Shown: one piece after another, positions 9,926-18,994 of the stretch
Layout of the letters: each line of letters starts with the position of its first letter
Numbering within the stretch: the first letter of the stretch is position 1
DNA from: Myxococcales bacterium
GTDB lineage: Bacteria; Myxococcota_A; UBA9042; UBA3505
Length of the DNA stretch: 55,294 nucleotides
NCBI GenBank assembly: GCA_002728755.1
Contig: PBVT01000034.1
Span: 1 to 55,294, forward strand
Direction: 5' to 3'
Notes under the pieces: generated by a model
Told to the model about the DNA's origin: nothing
Databases searched by the model: none
The model's input: the letters and a program-made list of their open reading frames with translations, nothing else
Translations under genes and position numbers: made by a program

Positions 9926-10773
9926 CTCGTGGCCATTCTCCCAGCACCCTGAATGAGGCTCTCTCGATTCTGAACGATCAGGGTGGTAACGCGGTACCGG
10001 TGGCGGGTTGTACCGACCTGATGGTTATCGACTATGCCACAGGCCGCAGCCACGCCGCGGTGGTCAATATCCTTGGCTTGAAGGAGCTTGCGGGGATCCA
10101 TCGCACGGAGGAATGGGTCGACATCGGTGCGGCGTCTACCTTTACGGAGATCCGTAATCATCCCGATGTGCAGTCGGTATGCCCCATCCTGGCAGAGGTG
10201 GCTGCGACAGTCGGTGCCTGGCAGATTCAGAACCGGGCGACGATAGGCGGCAACATCGCCAACGCCTCGCCCGCCGGTGATTCCCTGCCCGTATTATTGG
10301 CCCTGGATGCGCAATGTGTCGTGGCCGGTACCAATGGAGAGCGTGTTGTCGACTATGCCGATATGCATGTGGCCTATAGGAAAACGGCCTTGGCTCCGGG
10401 AGAATTGATCGTGCGCGTTCGTATACCTGTAGGTAACGCGAACCGTATCCAACAGTTTCGAAAGGTGGGGACGCGACGGGCCCAGGCTATCAGTAAGGTT
10501 CTTTTGGCGATGACTGCGGATCGGGATGGCGACCAATTAGCGAATGTCCGTATTGGGGCTGGAAGCGTAGCGGCGATCCCCATGCGTCTCGTCAAGACGG
10601 AAGCGTCCTTGAACGGGCAGGTGCCCGATCTTCGTACCGCCGATGCGGCGGCCGCGGTAGCGCGAGATGAGGTGCAGCCCATCGACGATGTGCGTTCTAC
10701 CGCAGACTATCGCAAGTTTGTTCTCGGGCGGCTCGTACGACGTATGGTGCTGCATTCCGGGACGTCAGGCTGA
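9922..10773 (+). CDS. Xanthine dehydrogenase-type FAD-binding subunit
   Basis: A 283-residue FAD-binding medium subunit of the molybdenum hydroxylase. The start is the ATG at 9922, overlapping the previous stop, with GGGAG about eight bases upstream; a longer upstream frame starts inside the iron-sulfur subunit and is not used. The FAD pyrophosphate motifs are AGCTDLMV near residue 30 and TIGGNIANASPAGD near residue 110, followed by a C-terminal CODH-flavoprotein-like domain. It would take electrons from the 9446 subunit and hand them to NAD+ or another acceptor. The mocA-like gene follows after 11 bases. Confidence 0.92.
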   Translation: MTRGHSPSTLNEALSILNDQGGNAVPVAGCTDLMVIDYATGRSHAAVVNILGLKELAGIHRTEEWVDIGAASTFTEIRNHPDVQSVCPILAEVAATVGAWQIQNRATIGGNIANASPAGDSLPVLLALDAQCVVAGTNGERVVDYADMHVAYRKTALAPGELIVRVRIPVGNANRIQQFRKVGTRRAQAISKVLLAMTADRDGDQLANVRIGAGSVAAIPMRLVKTEASLNGQVPDLRTADAAAAVARDEVQPIDDVRSTADYRKFVLGRLVRRMVLHSGTSG

Positions 10774-10784
10774 GTCGGAGAGCT

Positions 10785-11369
10785 ATGACAGGCATCTATG
10801 GAGTCATTTTAGCTGCCGGACAAGGGAGACGACTCGGGTTGGGGCCAAAGGCGTTTGTAACCTACCAGGGACAGACATTGCTGGAACGGTCACGAGATGT
10901 TCTCGCGGATGCTGGAGTCGAACGGATTCTGGCGGTGACTCCGCCGGGGCTCGGGGCGAGGGTGGAGGGACTCGATATCCCCTTCGTGGAGAACCCGGAT
11001 CCCAATAGCGGCCCATTGGAATCGGTGCGTTGTGCTTTATCGGATTGGAACCAGACCCTTCCAGATCGACTCGTGATCTTTCCTGTGGATCATCTGGCCG
11101 TGGAAGTCGACGAAGTTCGTAATCTTCTGGATCGAGCCCAAGGTGTACAAGATACGGTCTCTCGAGTGATTCCAAGCTGGAATGGGAAGGGTGGGCATCC
11201 GATCCTTTTGACCCGGTCTGGAGTTCGTGCCGTGGCAGATTCCGGGGAGTCTGTAGGCTCTACCTTGCGATCGGTGCTGGTCGAAGCGGGAGAAGCGTTA
11301 TACATTGATGCACTCGGGCCTGCAGTTCTACGCAATGTGAACACGGCCGCGGATCTTCAGGAGCGTTGA
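10785..11369 (+). CDS. mocA: Molybdenum cofactor cytidylyl/nucleotidyltransferase, MocA/YgfJ-like
   Basis: A 194-residue MobA-like NTP transferase. The N-terminal nucleotide-binding loop is ILAAGQGRRLGLGPK, with FPVDHLAVE and GHPILL later. The family transfers CMP or GMP to molybdopterin so that it can be inserted into xanthine-dehydrogenase-type enzymes. Its place between the three Xdh subunits and an XdhC-like gene, ahead of a fused XdhD-type enzyme, matches the YgfJ family that accompanies selenium-dependent molybdenum hydroxylases. A GGAGAG site precedes the ATG. Whether it uses CTP or GTP cannot be decided by eye. Confidence 0.8.
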   Translation: MTGIYGVILAAGQGRRLGLGPKAFVTYQGQTLLERSRDVLADAGVERILAVTPPGLGARVEGLDIPFVENPDPNSGPLESVRCALSDWNQTLPDRLVIFPVDHLAVEVDEVRNLLDRAQGVQDTVSRVIPSWNGKGGHPILLTRSGVRAVADSGESVGSTLRSVLVEAGEALYIDALGPAVLRNVNTAADLQER

Positions 11370-12157
11370 TGAGCCAATCCATCGAGATATTTCGAGAGAT
11401 CGTGCATGCCATCGAGATGGGTCGACCTGGCGTGGTCGCGACCGTATTACGACATCGTGGCTCGGCTCCAGGAAAAGAGTTTCATAAGATGCTGGTCTTC
11501 GAAGATGGCTCCTTTGTGGGAACCATCGGCGGGGGCAAAATGGAAGCGACAGTGTTGGAGCATTGTCGCGAGGTGTTCGAAAGCTCCGAGGGCAAAGTGG
11601 TCGAGGTTCTTATCGCCGAAGAAGAGAAGGGTGGTATTGGTGGCGTCTGCGGGGGGAGAGCAGAGGTCGCCCTGGAGCTTCTACCCTCGGTGCCGCGGAT
11701 TCTACTCTGTGGTGGCGGTCATTGTTCCGTGGAATTGGGTGAGCTGATTCATCAGCTCGGTTATCTACAGGAAGTCCATGAAGATCGGCCTGAGCTGGTG
11801 GAAGCGGATCGATTCCCACATGCGCTGAAAATTCATCTGGGCTCCCCGGAAGATATTGTGGAGACAATGGGAGATGTGGCCCGATTCAGCCATGTATTAT
11901 TGGTCTCGCGAGGGCACGCGACCGATCGGGTATATGCTCGGGCGTTGGCTGCTGCGGGCTATACGGGCTGGGTCGGCATGCTCGCGAGTAAGAAGAAGGA
12001 GCGGTACGTCCGAAAACTCTGGTTGGAAGAAGATGGGCTGGATGCGGAGTTTGTCGCGCGGGTTCAGGCTCCTGTGGGTTTGCCTATTGGCGCGCGTTCT
12101 CCGGCGGAGATAGCGGTGAGTATTATGGCGCAGATCGTGGAGAGCATACGGGGTTGA
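11369..12157 (+). CDS. xdhC: XdhC/CoxI-family molybdenum hydroxylase maturation factor
   Basis: A 262-residue XdhC/CoxI protein, the chaperone that binds and sulfurates (or selenates) the molybdenum cofactor and inserts it into the hydroxylase. The N-terminal part has ATVLRHRGSAPG and GTIGGGKMEA. The middle holds a Rossmann-like loop, here CGGGHCS instead of the commoner GAGHVA, followed by a DRPE motif. The C-terminus has the typical PVGLPIGARSPAEIAVSIMA signature. The ATG overlaps the mocA stop (TGATG). It may serve both the 7074-10773 enzyme and the fused enzyme at 12230. Confidence 0.88.
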   Translation: MSQSIEIFREIVHAIEMGRPGVVATVLRHRGSAPGKEFHKMLVFEDGSFVGTIGGGKMEATVLEHCREVFESSEGKVVEVLIAEEEKGGIGGVCGGRAEVALELLPSVPRILLCGGGHCSVELGELIHQLGYLQEVHEDRPELVEADRFPHALKIHLGSPEDIVETMGDVARFSHVLLVSRGHATDRVYARALAAAGYTGWVGMLASKKKERYVRKLWLEEDGLDAEFVARVQAPVGLPIGARSPAEIAVSIMAQIVESIRG

Positions 12158-12200
12158 GGTACGGGACTACGGGTGATGGGGGTGCACATGCCTACGCCTG

Positions 12201-12209
12201 TGGTATGAT
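12201..12209 (+). promoter_or_regulatory. Candidate extended -10 promoter element
   Basis: TGGTATGAT (TGn plus TATGAT) lies about 20 bases upstream of the xdhD-like start in the 72-base gap after xdhC. No convincing -35 box is visible, which is acceptable for an extended -10 promoter. It could allow the second hydroxylase and ssnA to be transcribed separately from the first operon. Confidence 0.3.
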
Positions 12210-12229
12210 GTCGAGGCAGGAGGCCACCA

Positions 12230-14866
12230 TTGAGTACAGTTGAGTTTACGCTGAATGGACAACATCAACATGTGAAGGCTCGTGAGGGTGAGTCGTTACT
12301 GGCGGTGTTGCGCGAACAATGCGGCATGTTGTCTTTGAAAGATGGCTGCCAGCCCCAGGGGCAATGTGGTTGTTGCCTGGCTCTTATCGATGGCAAACCG
12401 AAAGTCACCTGCGCGATGCCGGCGAGGATGGCAGAAGGCAAAGAAATCCTGACACTGGAAGGAGTGAAGGACGAAGAGCGGAAACTCATCGCAGACTCCT
12501 TCGTGGCAGCGGCGGGGCTTCAATGCGGATTTTGTATTCCGGGTATTGCTCTGCGAGCGAAACAGATCACAGACGCCAATCCCAGTCCCTCACGAGATGA
12601 GATTGCGAAGGCATTGGATGTTCATCTATGCCGTTGTACTGGTTATGTGAAGATCGTGGATGCCATCGAGACCATCGCCCGAGCAAAACGCGGGGAAGGC
12701 TATCCCCAGGTCGAAACCAAAGGTCGGGTTGGAGATCGTCTGGGACGGTATCGAGGGGATCTAATGACCCTCGGCGATCGCCCCTATGTCGCCGATCTTG
12801 TCTTCGCCGATATGCTGCATGGAGCCATTGTATTATCGGAACATCCTCGAGCCATCGTGCGGTCCATCGATACCTCCAAAGCCCTGGAGTATCCCGGGGT
12901 AGAGGCCGTTGTTACGGCGAAGGATGTGCCCGGCAAACGATGGTATGGTCTGATCTACAACGATTGGCCGGGGTTTGTAGCGATTGGCGAAGAGGTCCGC
13001 TGCGTTGGAGATATGCTGGCAGCGGTGGCAGCCTGTGATGAGAGAACGGCGCGGGAAGCAGCCGCTCTGATCGAGGTGGAATACGAGATCCTCGAGCCGA
13101 TGTTGAATCCGCGTGCAGCGATGGCGCCGGATGCTCCACGCGTGAATCCGAGCCACGAGAACATCCTATCGCGAACCGAATTTGTACGGGGTGATATCGA
13201 CGAGGCCCTGGAGGCCAGTGCCCATGTGGTACGTGGCACCTATCAAACCCAACGGATTGAGCATCTCTATCTGGAGCCGGAGAGCGCCGTTGCTGTCCCA
13301 CGTGAAGATGGTGCGATGCACCTCTATACCCAGGGGCAGGGGATATTCGATGACCGTCGGCAGGTCGCGCGTTTCCTCGATATCTCCGAAGAGGAGCTCT
13401 TTGTTGAGCTGGTTCCGAATGGTGGTGCCTTTGGCGGAAAAGAGGATATGTCGATTCAGGCACAGACCGCGCTTCTCTGCCAGGTGACCGGTCGACCGGT
13501 AAAATTGACCTTGAATCGAAGCGAATCCATTCGTATTCACCCCAAGCGACATCCCATTGAGATGGAGTACGAAGTAGGGTGCGATGAATCGGGTCGAATC
13601 ACCGCAGTGAAGGCGAATATGATCGGTGATACGGGGGCGTATGCGTCCGTCGGCGGTAAAGTGCTGGAGCGAGCCGCTGGCCACGCCTGTGGACCCTATC
13701 GAGTACCCAATGTGCATGTGAAGGCTGTCAGCGTACATACGAACAACCCTCCCTGTGGAGCCATGCGAGGATTTGGTGCGAACCAGGCCAACTTCGGTAT
13801 CGAAGGATGTATGGATATGTTGGCCGAGAAAGTGGGGATCGACGGTTGGGAGATCCGTTGGCGCAACGCTGTAGAAGTGGGGGACCTATTCTCCACCGGG
13901 CAGATCCTGGATAAATCGGTGGGTATCCGTAAGACGTTGGAAGCGGTGAAGGACCAATATTACGAAGCCCATGGAAAGGGACAGGCGGTAGGTATCTCCT
14001 GTGGCATCAAAAATACCGGTATCGGAAACGGCGCCCAGGAATGGGGGAAATGTCGTCTCGTGATCGAAACGGATGGCACCATATCCTTGTACAACGGCTA
14101 TACCGAGATGGGGCAGGGCCTTCTGACGGTTCTTATTCAGTTCGCTGTAGAGGTGACAGGCCTCGATCCGGCGATCTTCCGACCGAAGGTAGATTCCACC
14201 TATCAGCTGGCCTGTGGCCAGACCACAGGCTCGCGCGCCACTTTATTCGGAGGGCGTGCAGCGAAGAGCGCGGCGGAACAGTTGAAAGTAGATCTGGATG
14301 CAGGGCATTCTCTCGACGAGCTACAAGGCCGTGTGTACGAGGCCAACATCCTAATCGACGACACCACCTCGCCCGGACAGAAGACCGACAAGATCAAAAC
14401 TCATACAGCGTTCGGTTACGCGACCCAGGTCTGTATTCTTGATGAAGAGGGCAAACTCCAACACTTCATCGCAGCGCATGATGTAGGCCGGGCGGTGAAT
14501 CCAGACCTTTGTGAGGGGCAAATCGAGGGTTCCGTGCATATGGGGCTGGGGTTTGCGTTGACGGAAGATCTACCTTGTAAGAACGGTATGCCGGTGACCT
14601 TCAAGATGCGTGAGATCGGTGTGATGCGAGCACGTCATATGCCGTCGGTGGAAGTGATCCTGGTAGAGGAGCACGAGCCCGAAGGCCCATTTGGGGCCAA
14701 AGGTGTTGGTGAGATCGGTCTGGTGCCTACGGCCGGAGCGGTTGCAGGAGCCTTATACGCCTTTGATGGGGTTCGTCGGTATAAGCTACCGATGAAGGAT
14801 TCCCCCGCGGCCCGCGCGATGAACGTGGGGCGTATCAAAGATAAAGAGCCAGAACGCTGGAACTGA
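12230..14866 (+). CDS. xdhD: Fused [2Fe-2S]-molybdenum hydroxylase, XdhD / selenium-dependent xanthine dehydrogenase-like
   Basis: An 878-residue single-chain hydroxylase with two iron-sulfur clusters fused to the molybdenum domain and no FAD domain. The TTG start is supported by CAGGAGG six bases upstream. Residues about 1-160 carry the first cluster (CQPQGQCGCC from Cys40, plus Cys61) and the second (CGFCIPG, CRCTGY). The molybdenum domain has NGGAFGGKED, AMRGFGANQ, TEMGQGL, QTTGSRATLFGG and GPFGAKGVGE. This layout and the neighbours ssnA, ygeW, ygeY, arcC, mocA and xdhC are those of the selenium-dependent molybdenum hydroxylase group. No selenocysteine codon is involved; in this group selenium is a labile cofactor. 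The likely role is xanthine/hypoxanthine/urate interconversion. Lacking FAD, it must pass electrons to another protein. Confidence 0.85.
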   Translation: MSTVEFTLNGQHQHVKAREGESLLAVLREQCGMLSLKDGCQPQGQCGCCLALIDGKPKVTCAMPARMAEGKEILTLEGVKDEERKLIADSFVAAAGLQCGFCIPGIALRAKQITDANPSPSRDEIAKALDVHLCRCTGYVKIVDAIETIARAKRGEGYPQVETKGRVGDRLGRYRGDLMTLGDRPYVADLVFADMLHGAIVLSEHPRAIVRSIDTSKALEYPGVEAVVTAKDVPGKRWYGLIYNDWPGFVAIGEEVRCVGDMLAAVAACDERTAREAAALIEVEYEILEPMLNPRAAMAPDAPRVNPSHENILSRTEFVRGDIDEALEASAHVVRGTYQTQRIEHLYLEPESAVAVPREDGAMHLYTQGQGIFDDRRQVARFLDISEEELFVELVPNGGAFGGKEDMSIQAQTALLCQVTGRPVKLTLNRSESIRIHPKRHPIEMEYEVGCDESGRITAVKANMIGDTGAYASVGGKVLERAAGHACGPYRVPNVHVKAVSVHTNNPPCGAMRGFGANQANFGIEGCMDMLAEKVGIDGWEIRWRNAVEVGDLFSTGQILDKSVGIRKTLEAVKDQYYEAHGKGQAVGISCGIKNTGIGNGAQEWGKCRLVIETDGTISLYNGYTEMGQGLLTVLIQFAVEVTGLDPAIFRPKVDSTYQLACGQTTGSRATLFGGRAAKSAAEQLKVDLDAGHSLDELQGRVYEANILIDDTTSPGQKTDKIKTHTAFGYATQVCILDEEGKLQHFIAAHDVGRAVNPDLCEGQIEGSVHMGLGFALTEDLPCKNGMPVTFKMREIGVMRARHMPSVEVILVEEHEPEGPFGAKGVGEIGLVPTAGAVAGALYAFDGVRRYKLPMKDSPAARAMNVGRIKDKEPERWN

Positions 14867-14878
14867 TCCGGGGGGGAT

Positions 14879-16078
14879 ATGGCCAATCAGCTTAGTGTCG
14901 GGCCAGACGTAACAGGAACGACAATCGTTTGTTCCGACGGGCGCATTTCCACCGATGGGTCGAACGGCGCAGTAGAGCTCGCCTGTGACGACGGAACGAT
15001 TGAAAAGGGAGGGGTGAACGCCCACACCCATATCTATAGTGGGCTGGCACCCCTGGGGATGCCTGCTCCCGAGCCCGAGCCGGAAAATTTCCTTCAAATC
15101 CTCGAGCGGGTCTGGTGGCGTCTCGACCGGGTATTGGACGAAGAGTCTCTTCGCGCCTCAGCACGCCTCTATGTAGCCGAAGCGTTATGCGCGGGAACGA
15201 CGGCTCTGGTGGATCATCAGGAGTCCCCAAATTTCATTGATGGCTCCCTCGATGTATTGGCGGACGCCTGTCATGAGTTGGGGATGCGCGCGGTGCTCTG
15301 TTATGGGGCGACAGAGCGTAACGGTGGTCTGGAAGAGGCGCGCCGTGGATTGGACGAATGCGGTCGATTCCTTCGTTCTGGGACCTCGGATCTGGTGCGG
15401 GGGTGTATCGGTCTACATGCCAGCTTTACGGTGAGCGACGAGACCATTCGGGCGGCCGCGGATTATTGTGGCAGACACGATACGGTATTACATGTTCATC
15501 TCGCAGAAGATGGTGCGGATGTGCAGGACGCGATTCGACGGGGTTACGAAAGCCCACTGGATCGTATCGTATCCCTGGGAGCCCTGGTCCCCGGTTCTAT
15601 CTTTGCCCATGGTGTGCATCTGACGGGTACCCAGACGGAGCGGGTGGTGGATCAGGGATGTTGGTTGGTACAGAATCCACGTTCCAATGAGGGGAATCGG
15701 GTTGGTTACCCGTCGGAACTGAAAGGTCATGGGCGGGTCGCGCTTGGTACCGATGGATATCCTGCGGATATGCGTGAAGAAGAGCGCGCGTTATGGCGGA
15801 TCGGTGGTGACCATGGGGAACTTCCGAATTGGATTCAGGCTCGGTCGGCCGCTAGTGCGATGCTGGTATCGGAACGCTTTGGGATATCGGCGCGACCGTT
15901 ACGCGAAGGAGCTCTCGGCGATTTGGTGGTGCGCCGTGATGACGAAGTGCAACATGTGGTGGTCAATGGACAGGTCGTGGTGCGCGATGGTGTCTTGCAG
16001 ACGGGTGACATAGAAGCCATTCGAGCAGAGGCTCAGACGGTCGCGGAACGGCTTTTTACGCGCATGCGTGCGCTCTAG
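14879..16078 (+). CDS. ssnA: SsnA-like aminohydrolase
   Basis: A 399-residue amidohydrolase beginning 12 bases after xdhD behind a GGGGGG ribosome site. Metal-site motifs are NAHTHIYSGLAPLGMP, HVHLAED, AHGVHL, NPRSNEGNRVG and GTDGYPADM. The NAHTHIYSGLAPLG and NPRSN blocks are characteristic of SsnA, distinguishing it from guanine deaminase (compare the gene at 5661) and from SAH/MTA deaminases. In characterised gut-type purine clusters ssnA is one of the core genes; the exact hydrolytic step is not settled. The N-terminal segment is shorter than in many family members. Confidence 0.85.
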   Translation: MANQLSVGPDVTGTTIVCSDGRISTDGSNGAVELACDDGTIEKGGVNAHTHIYSGLAPLGMPAPEPEPENFLQILERVWWRLDRVLDEESLRASARLYVAEALCAGTTALVDHQESPNFIDGSLDVLADACHELGMRAVLCYGATERNGGLEEARRGLDECGRFLRSGTSDLVRGCIGLHASFTVSDETIRAAADYCGRHDTVLHVHLAEDGADVQDAIRRGYESPLDRIVSLGALVPGSIFAHGVHLTGTQTERVVDQGCWLVQNPRSNEGNRVGYPSELKGHGRVALGTDGYPADMREEERALWRIGGDHGELPNWIQARSAASAMLVSERFGISARPLREGALGDLVVRRDDEVQHVVVNGQVVVRDGVLQTGDIEAIRAEAQTVAERLFTRMRAL

Positions 16079-16160
16079 GCTCTGTCGGTAGGACTGTACA
16101 GCCCCGGGCCTGATATGGCACAGTCCACAAGCGAATACGGGACCAAGGATACTAGGGCAT

Positions 16161-17657
16161 ATGGCAAAACTGGGGCTAGAGAAAGCAATTATAGATTCTG
16201 ATGTGTACGCGAATACGGTTCGCCGCTTCCGTGAGGAAGGGATCGTATTACCGACCTTTGCACAGCTGGGCGATCCATCCCAGATACCAGACAAGATCCT
16301 CGACCGATTGGAAGATGTGGGGCCGGATGATCCCGATCCATTGAATCTATTTCGTGTGCATTGGTTTCTAGATGCGGATCGTAAGAGCCGCACCACGGTA
16401 CCTGGTTATGTGGAGCTGCCGTCCTCTTTGACCGGTGTTGATGCTCGTATTGTCGTTCTTCTTGGGGAGCGGTTCCCGATGATCACCGCACATAAGGTCC
16501 TCGCGGCCTACGGCTGTATTGTGCCGCGGGTGATCACGGGGCAGTTTGATCCAATTCATAATCGGGCGGTTTGGCCGTCGACGGGGAACTATTGCCGCGG
16601 TGGCATCGCCATCTCGAAGATCCTTCAATGTCGAGGAGTCGCGGTGCTACCGGAAGGGATGAGCCAGGAGCGTTTTGATTGGTTGGAGAAATGGGTGAAT
16701 GACCCTTCGGATATCATTCGCACCTTTGGTTCCGAGAGCAATGTGAAAGAGATCTATGACGCCTGCAATGCCCTCGACGAGGACCCCCAGAACATTATCT
16801 TCAACCAGTTCTGTGAGTTTGGAAATCACCTGGTGCATTACCATTGCACAGGGCTGGCCTTTGAGTCGGCTTTCGAAGACCTGAACACATCCGGCAACCT
16901 CAATCTCGCGGCCTTTGTCTCGGCGACGGGATCGGCCGGAACCATCGGGGCTGGCGATCGTCTGAAGGACTCCTACGGGACCAAGATTGTAGCGGCCGAG
17001 GCGCTGGAGTGTCCCACAATGCTGTACAACGGTTTTGGTGAGCACAATATCCAGGGGATCGGGGATAAGCACATTCCATACATCCATAATGTGATGAACA
17101 GTGATTTCGTAGCGGGTATCAGCGACGCGGCCTGTGACAGCCTCTTCCTCGTGTTCAACCAATCGGAAGGACGCCAGATGCTGGCAGAAAAGCACGGCAT
17201 CTCCGCCGCAACGATCGAGAGCCTGGCCTCCTTCGGCTTGTCGAGCATCTGCAATATTCTTGGAGCGGTGAAGACGGCCAAACATATGGGCCTGGGTTCG
17301 GACGATGTCATTATGACGGTGGCCACCGACGGGGCGGCTATGTACGCCACGGAAGGTCCCAAAGCCATGAACAAATACTACGAAGGTACGTTTGATTCGA
17401 CCATCGCAGAGCAGGCCTTCTCCAAATATATGTTGGATCAGGATCTGGAACATCTTCTCGAGCTGTCGACCATCGATAGAAACCGGGTCTTCAACCTGGG
17501 ATACTTCACCTGGGTGGAACAGCAAGGCGTATCCCTGGAAGACTTTGAAGCCCGGCGGGATCAGGACTATTGGCGTAATCTGCGCACGTTGATTCCCGCG
17601 TGGGACGAGCTGATCGAACAGTTCAACGCCGAAACGGGAGTGTTGGAGGCCCTGTGA
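16161..17657 (+). CDS. PLP-dependent fold-type II enzyme (cysteine synthase-like superfamily)
   Basis: A 498-residue protein of the tryptophan-synthase-beta / cysteine-synthase fold. The central block reads TAHKV ... [15 protein letters not shown] ... [13 protein letters not shown], matching the order Schiff-base Lys, Asn loop and MS-x-ER loop of this fold. Further Gly-rich segments ([16 protein letters not shown]) fit the PLP-phosphate cup. It is longer than cysteine synthases (about 310 residues). The next PLP gene overlaps its stop (GTGA), so they are co-translated. In E. coli the equivalent position is held by ygeX (2,3-diaminopropionate ammonia-lyase), whose FGLNAFK-type Lys motif I do not find here. 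A lyase or deaminase acting on an amino-acid-like product of purine breakdown is an inference. Confidence 0.7.
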   Translation: MAKLGLEKAIIDSDVYANTVRRFREEGIVLPTFAQLGDPSQIPDKILDRLEDVGPDDPDPLNLFRVHWFLDADRKSRTTVPGYVELPSSLTGVDARIVVLLGERFPMITAHKVLAAYGCIVPRVITGQFDPIHNRAVWPSTGNYCRGGIAISKILQCRGVAVLPEGMSQERFDWLEKWVNDPSDIIRTFGSESNVKEIYDACNALDEDPQNIIFNQFCEFGNHLVHYHCTGLAFESAFEDLNTSGNLNLAAFVSATGSAGTIGAGDRLKDSYGTKIVAAEALECPTMLYNGFGEHNIQGIGDKHIPYIHNVMNSDFVAGISDAACDSLFLVFNQSEGRQMLAEKHGISAATIESLASFGLSSICNILGAVKTAKHMGLGSDDVIMTVATDGAAMYATEGPKAMNKYYEGTFDSTIAEQAFSKYMLDQDLEHLLELSTIDRNRVFNLGYFTWVEQQGVSLEDFEARRDQDYWRNLRTLIPAWDELIEQFNAETGVLEAL

Positions 17658-18985
17658 CCAGAGCCAATGTCCAGAGCCGATGCCGAGGCTGCGGTACAGT
17701 TGTCGACGCCAATGTAGACTTTGGTTTCGCCTGTCCCAACCGTGGAGACGGGGATGTCGAACATATTCTCGTACCCACCTGGTCGCCCGATATATGGGAC
17801 CGGGGCGAGGGCGACAATCCGTTTGTACGTTTTCGTGATGTGCTTACGGCCTACCAGATGGCCCGAGTCCTTGGATTAGCCGACGAGGACTATGTGGAAC
17901 TGGCGACGCAGCTGAACGAGGCGATAGCCCGTGTCGATGGGTCCGGCTTTTCCATCACCCCCCTCGCACGATGCGCCGATTTGGAGGCGTCTCTGGGCTT
18001 GGATACACCCGTCTGGGTGAAGAATGAGACCGGCAATGTTTCGGGCTCGCATAAGGCTCGGCATCTAGCCGCAGTGATGCTTTTATTGTTGGTCGTGGAG
18101 CGTGCTGGATCGCCCCTCGCACAAGGGCTGCGCGACCGGCGATTGGCGATCGCCAGTTGCGGCAACGCGGCGTTGGCCGCGGCCGTAGTGGCACGGGCCG
18201 CCGATTGGCCAATCGATGTCTTCATACCGGTGGATGCTGGGGCTGCGGTTGTCGCCCGGTTAACGGAGCTCGGAGCAAATCTTGTGATCTGTGAACGAGA
18301 CCCCTCCGAAACAGGGGACCCCTGTGTGATCTCTTTTCGCCGCGCGGTGTGCGATGGGTCCTTACCCTTCAGCGTGCAGGGGCCTGATAACGCGATATCG
18401 GTAGAGGGAGGGCTGACCCTTGGCTGTGAATTTGTGGCGGGACTCAACGCCGTGAACGAATCCCTGGACTCGGTCATTGTACAGGTCGGGGGAGGGGCTC
18501 TGGCCAGTAGTCTCTATGGGGCCTTTGCTCGTATCCACAGCTTGGGCGATATCCCCAACATTCCGCGTCTCTATACTGTACAGACCCAGGGGGCGTATCC
18601 GTTGCAGCGCGCCATGGAGCGAGTGCAGGCACATCATGCCGATGCTTCGGCCCATCAGATTGTATCTACGGTCAGTCAACACCGGTCGGACTATATGTGG
18701 CCCTGGGAGGACACACCCAGCAGCGTCGCTCATGGCATCTTGGACGACGAGACCTACGACTGGCTTGCTTTGATCGAAGGAATGGTATCCACGAGCGGCG
18801 AGGCCCTCGTTGTATCCGAAGCAAGATTGCACGAGGCGAATGTTCTCGGGCGTCGCGACAGTGGCATTCGTGCCTGCCATACGGGGACAAGCGGCCTTGC
18901 CGGTCTGATAGAGCTATTGGCTCTGGGTCGAAATCCGGGCCGAACGGGCGTAATCTTTTCTGGAATACACCGTCAGGATTCCTAG
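17654..18985 (+). CDS. PLP-dependent fold-type II lyase (threonine synthase/dehydratase-like)
   Basis: A 443-residue fold-type II PLP enzyme. The GTG start overlaps the previous stop and has GGAGG about five bases upstream. The N-terminus carries a small zinc-ribbon-like CRGC ... ACPN segment as in many threonine synthases. The Schiff-base Lys is expected in [11 protein letters not shown], the Asn loop is ASCGNAALA, and the phosphate cup is VGGGALASS. Near the C-terminus [10 protein letters not shown] is also typical. Together with the 16161 protein it forms a tandem pair, perhaps two subunits or two sequential lyases. It converges with ygeY nine bases away. The substrate is unknown; a diaminopropionate-lyase-like role is possible from context only. 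Confidence 0.7.
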   Translation: MTRANVQSRCRGCGTVVDANVDFGFACPNRGDGDVEHILVPTWSPDIWDRGEGDNPFVRFRDVLTAYQMARVLGLADEDYVELATQLNEAIARVDGSGFSITPLARCADLEASLGLDTPVWVKNETGNVSGSHKARHLAAVMLLLLVVERAGSPLAQGLRDRRLAIASCGNAALAAAVVARAADWPIDVFIPVDAGAAVVARLTELGANLVICERDPSETGDPCVISFRRAVCDGSLPFSVQGPDNAISVEGGLTLGCEFVAGLNAVNESLDSVIVQVGGGALASSLYGAFARIHSLGDIPNIPRLYTVQTQGAYPLQRAMERVQAHHADASAHQIVSTVSQHRSDYMWPWEDTPSSVAHGILDDETYDWLALIEGMVSTSGEALVVSEARLHEANVLGRRDSGIRACHTGTSGLAGLIELLALGRNPGRTGVIFSGIHRQDS

Positions 18986-18994
18986 CGCTTTCGT

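Noticed and set aside
12230..14866. Selenocysteine (in-frame UGA) in the XdhD-type enzyme
   Set aside because: The frame is open throughout without UGA; selenium in this enzyme group is a cofactor, not an amino acid.
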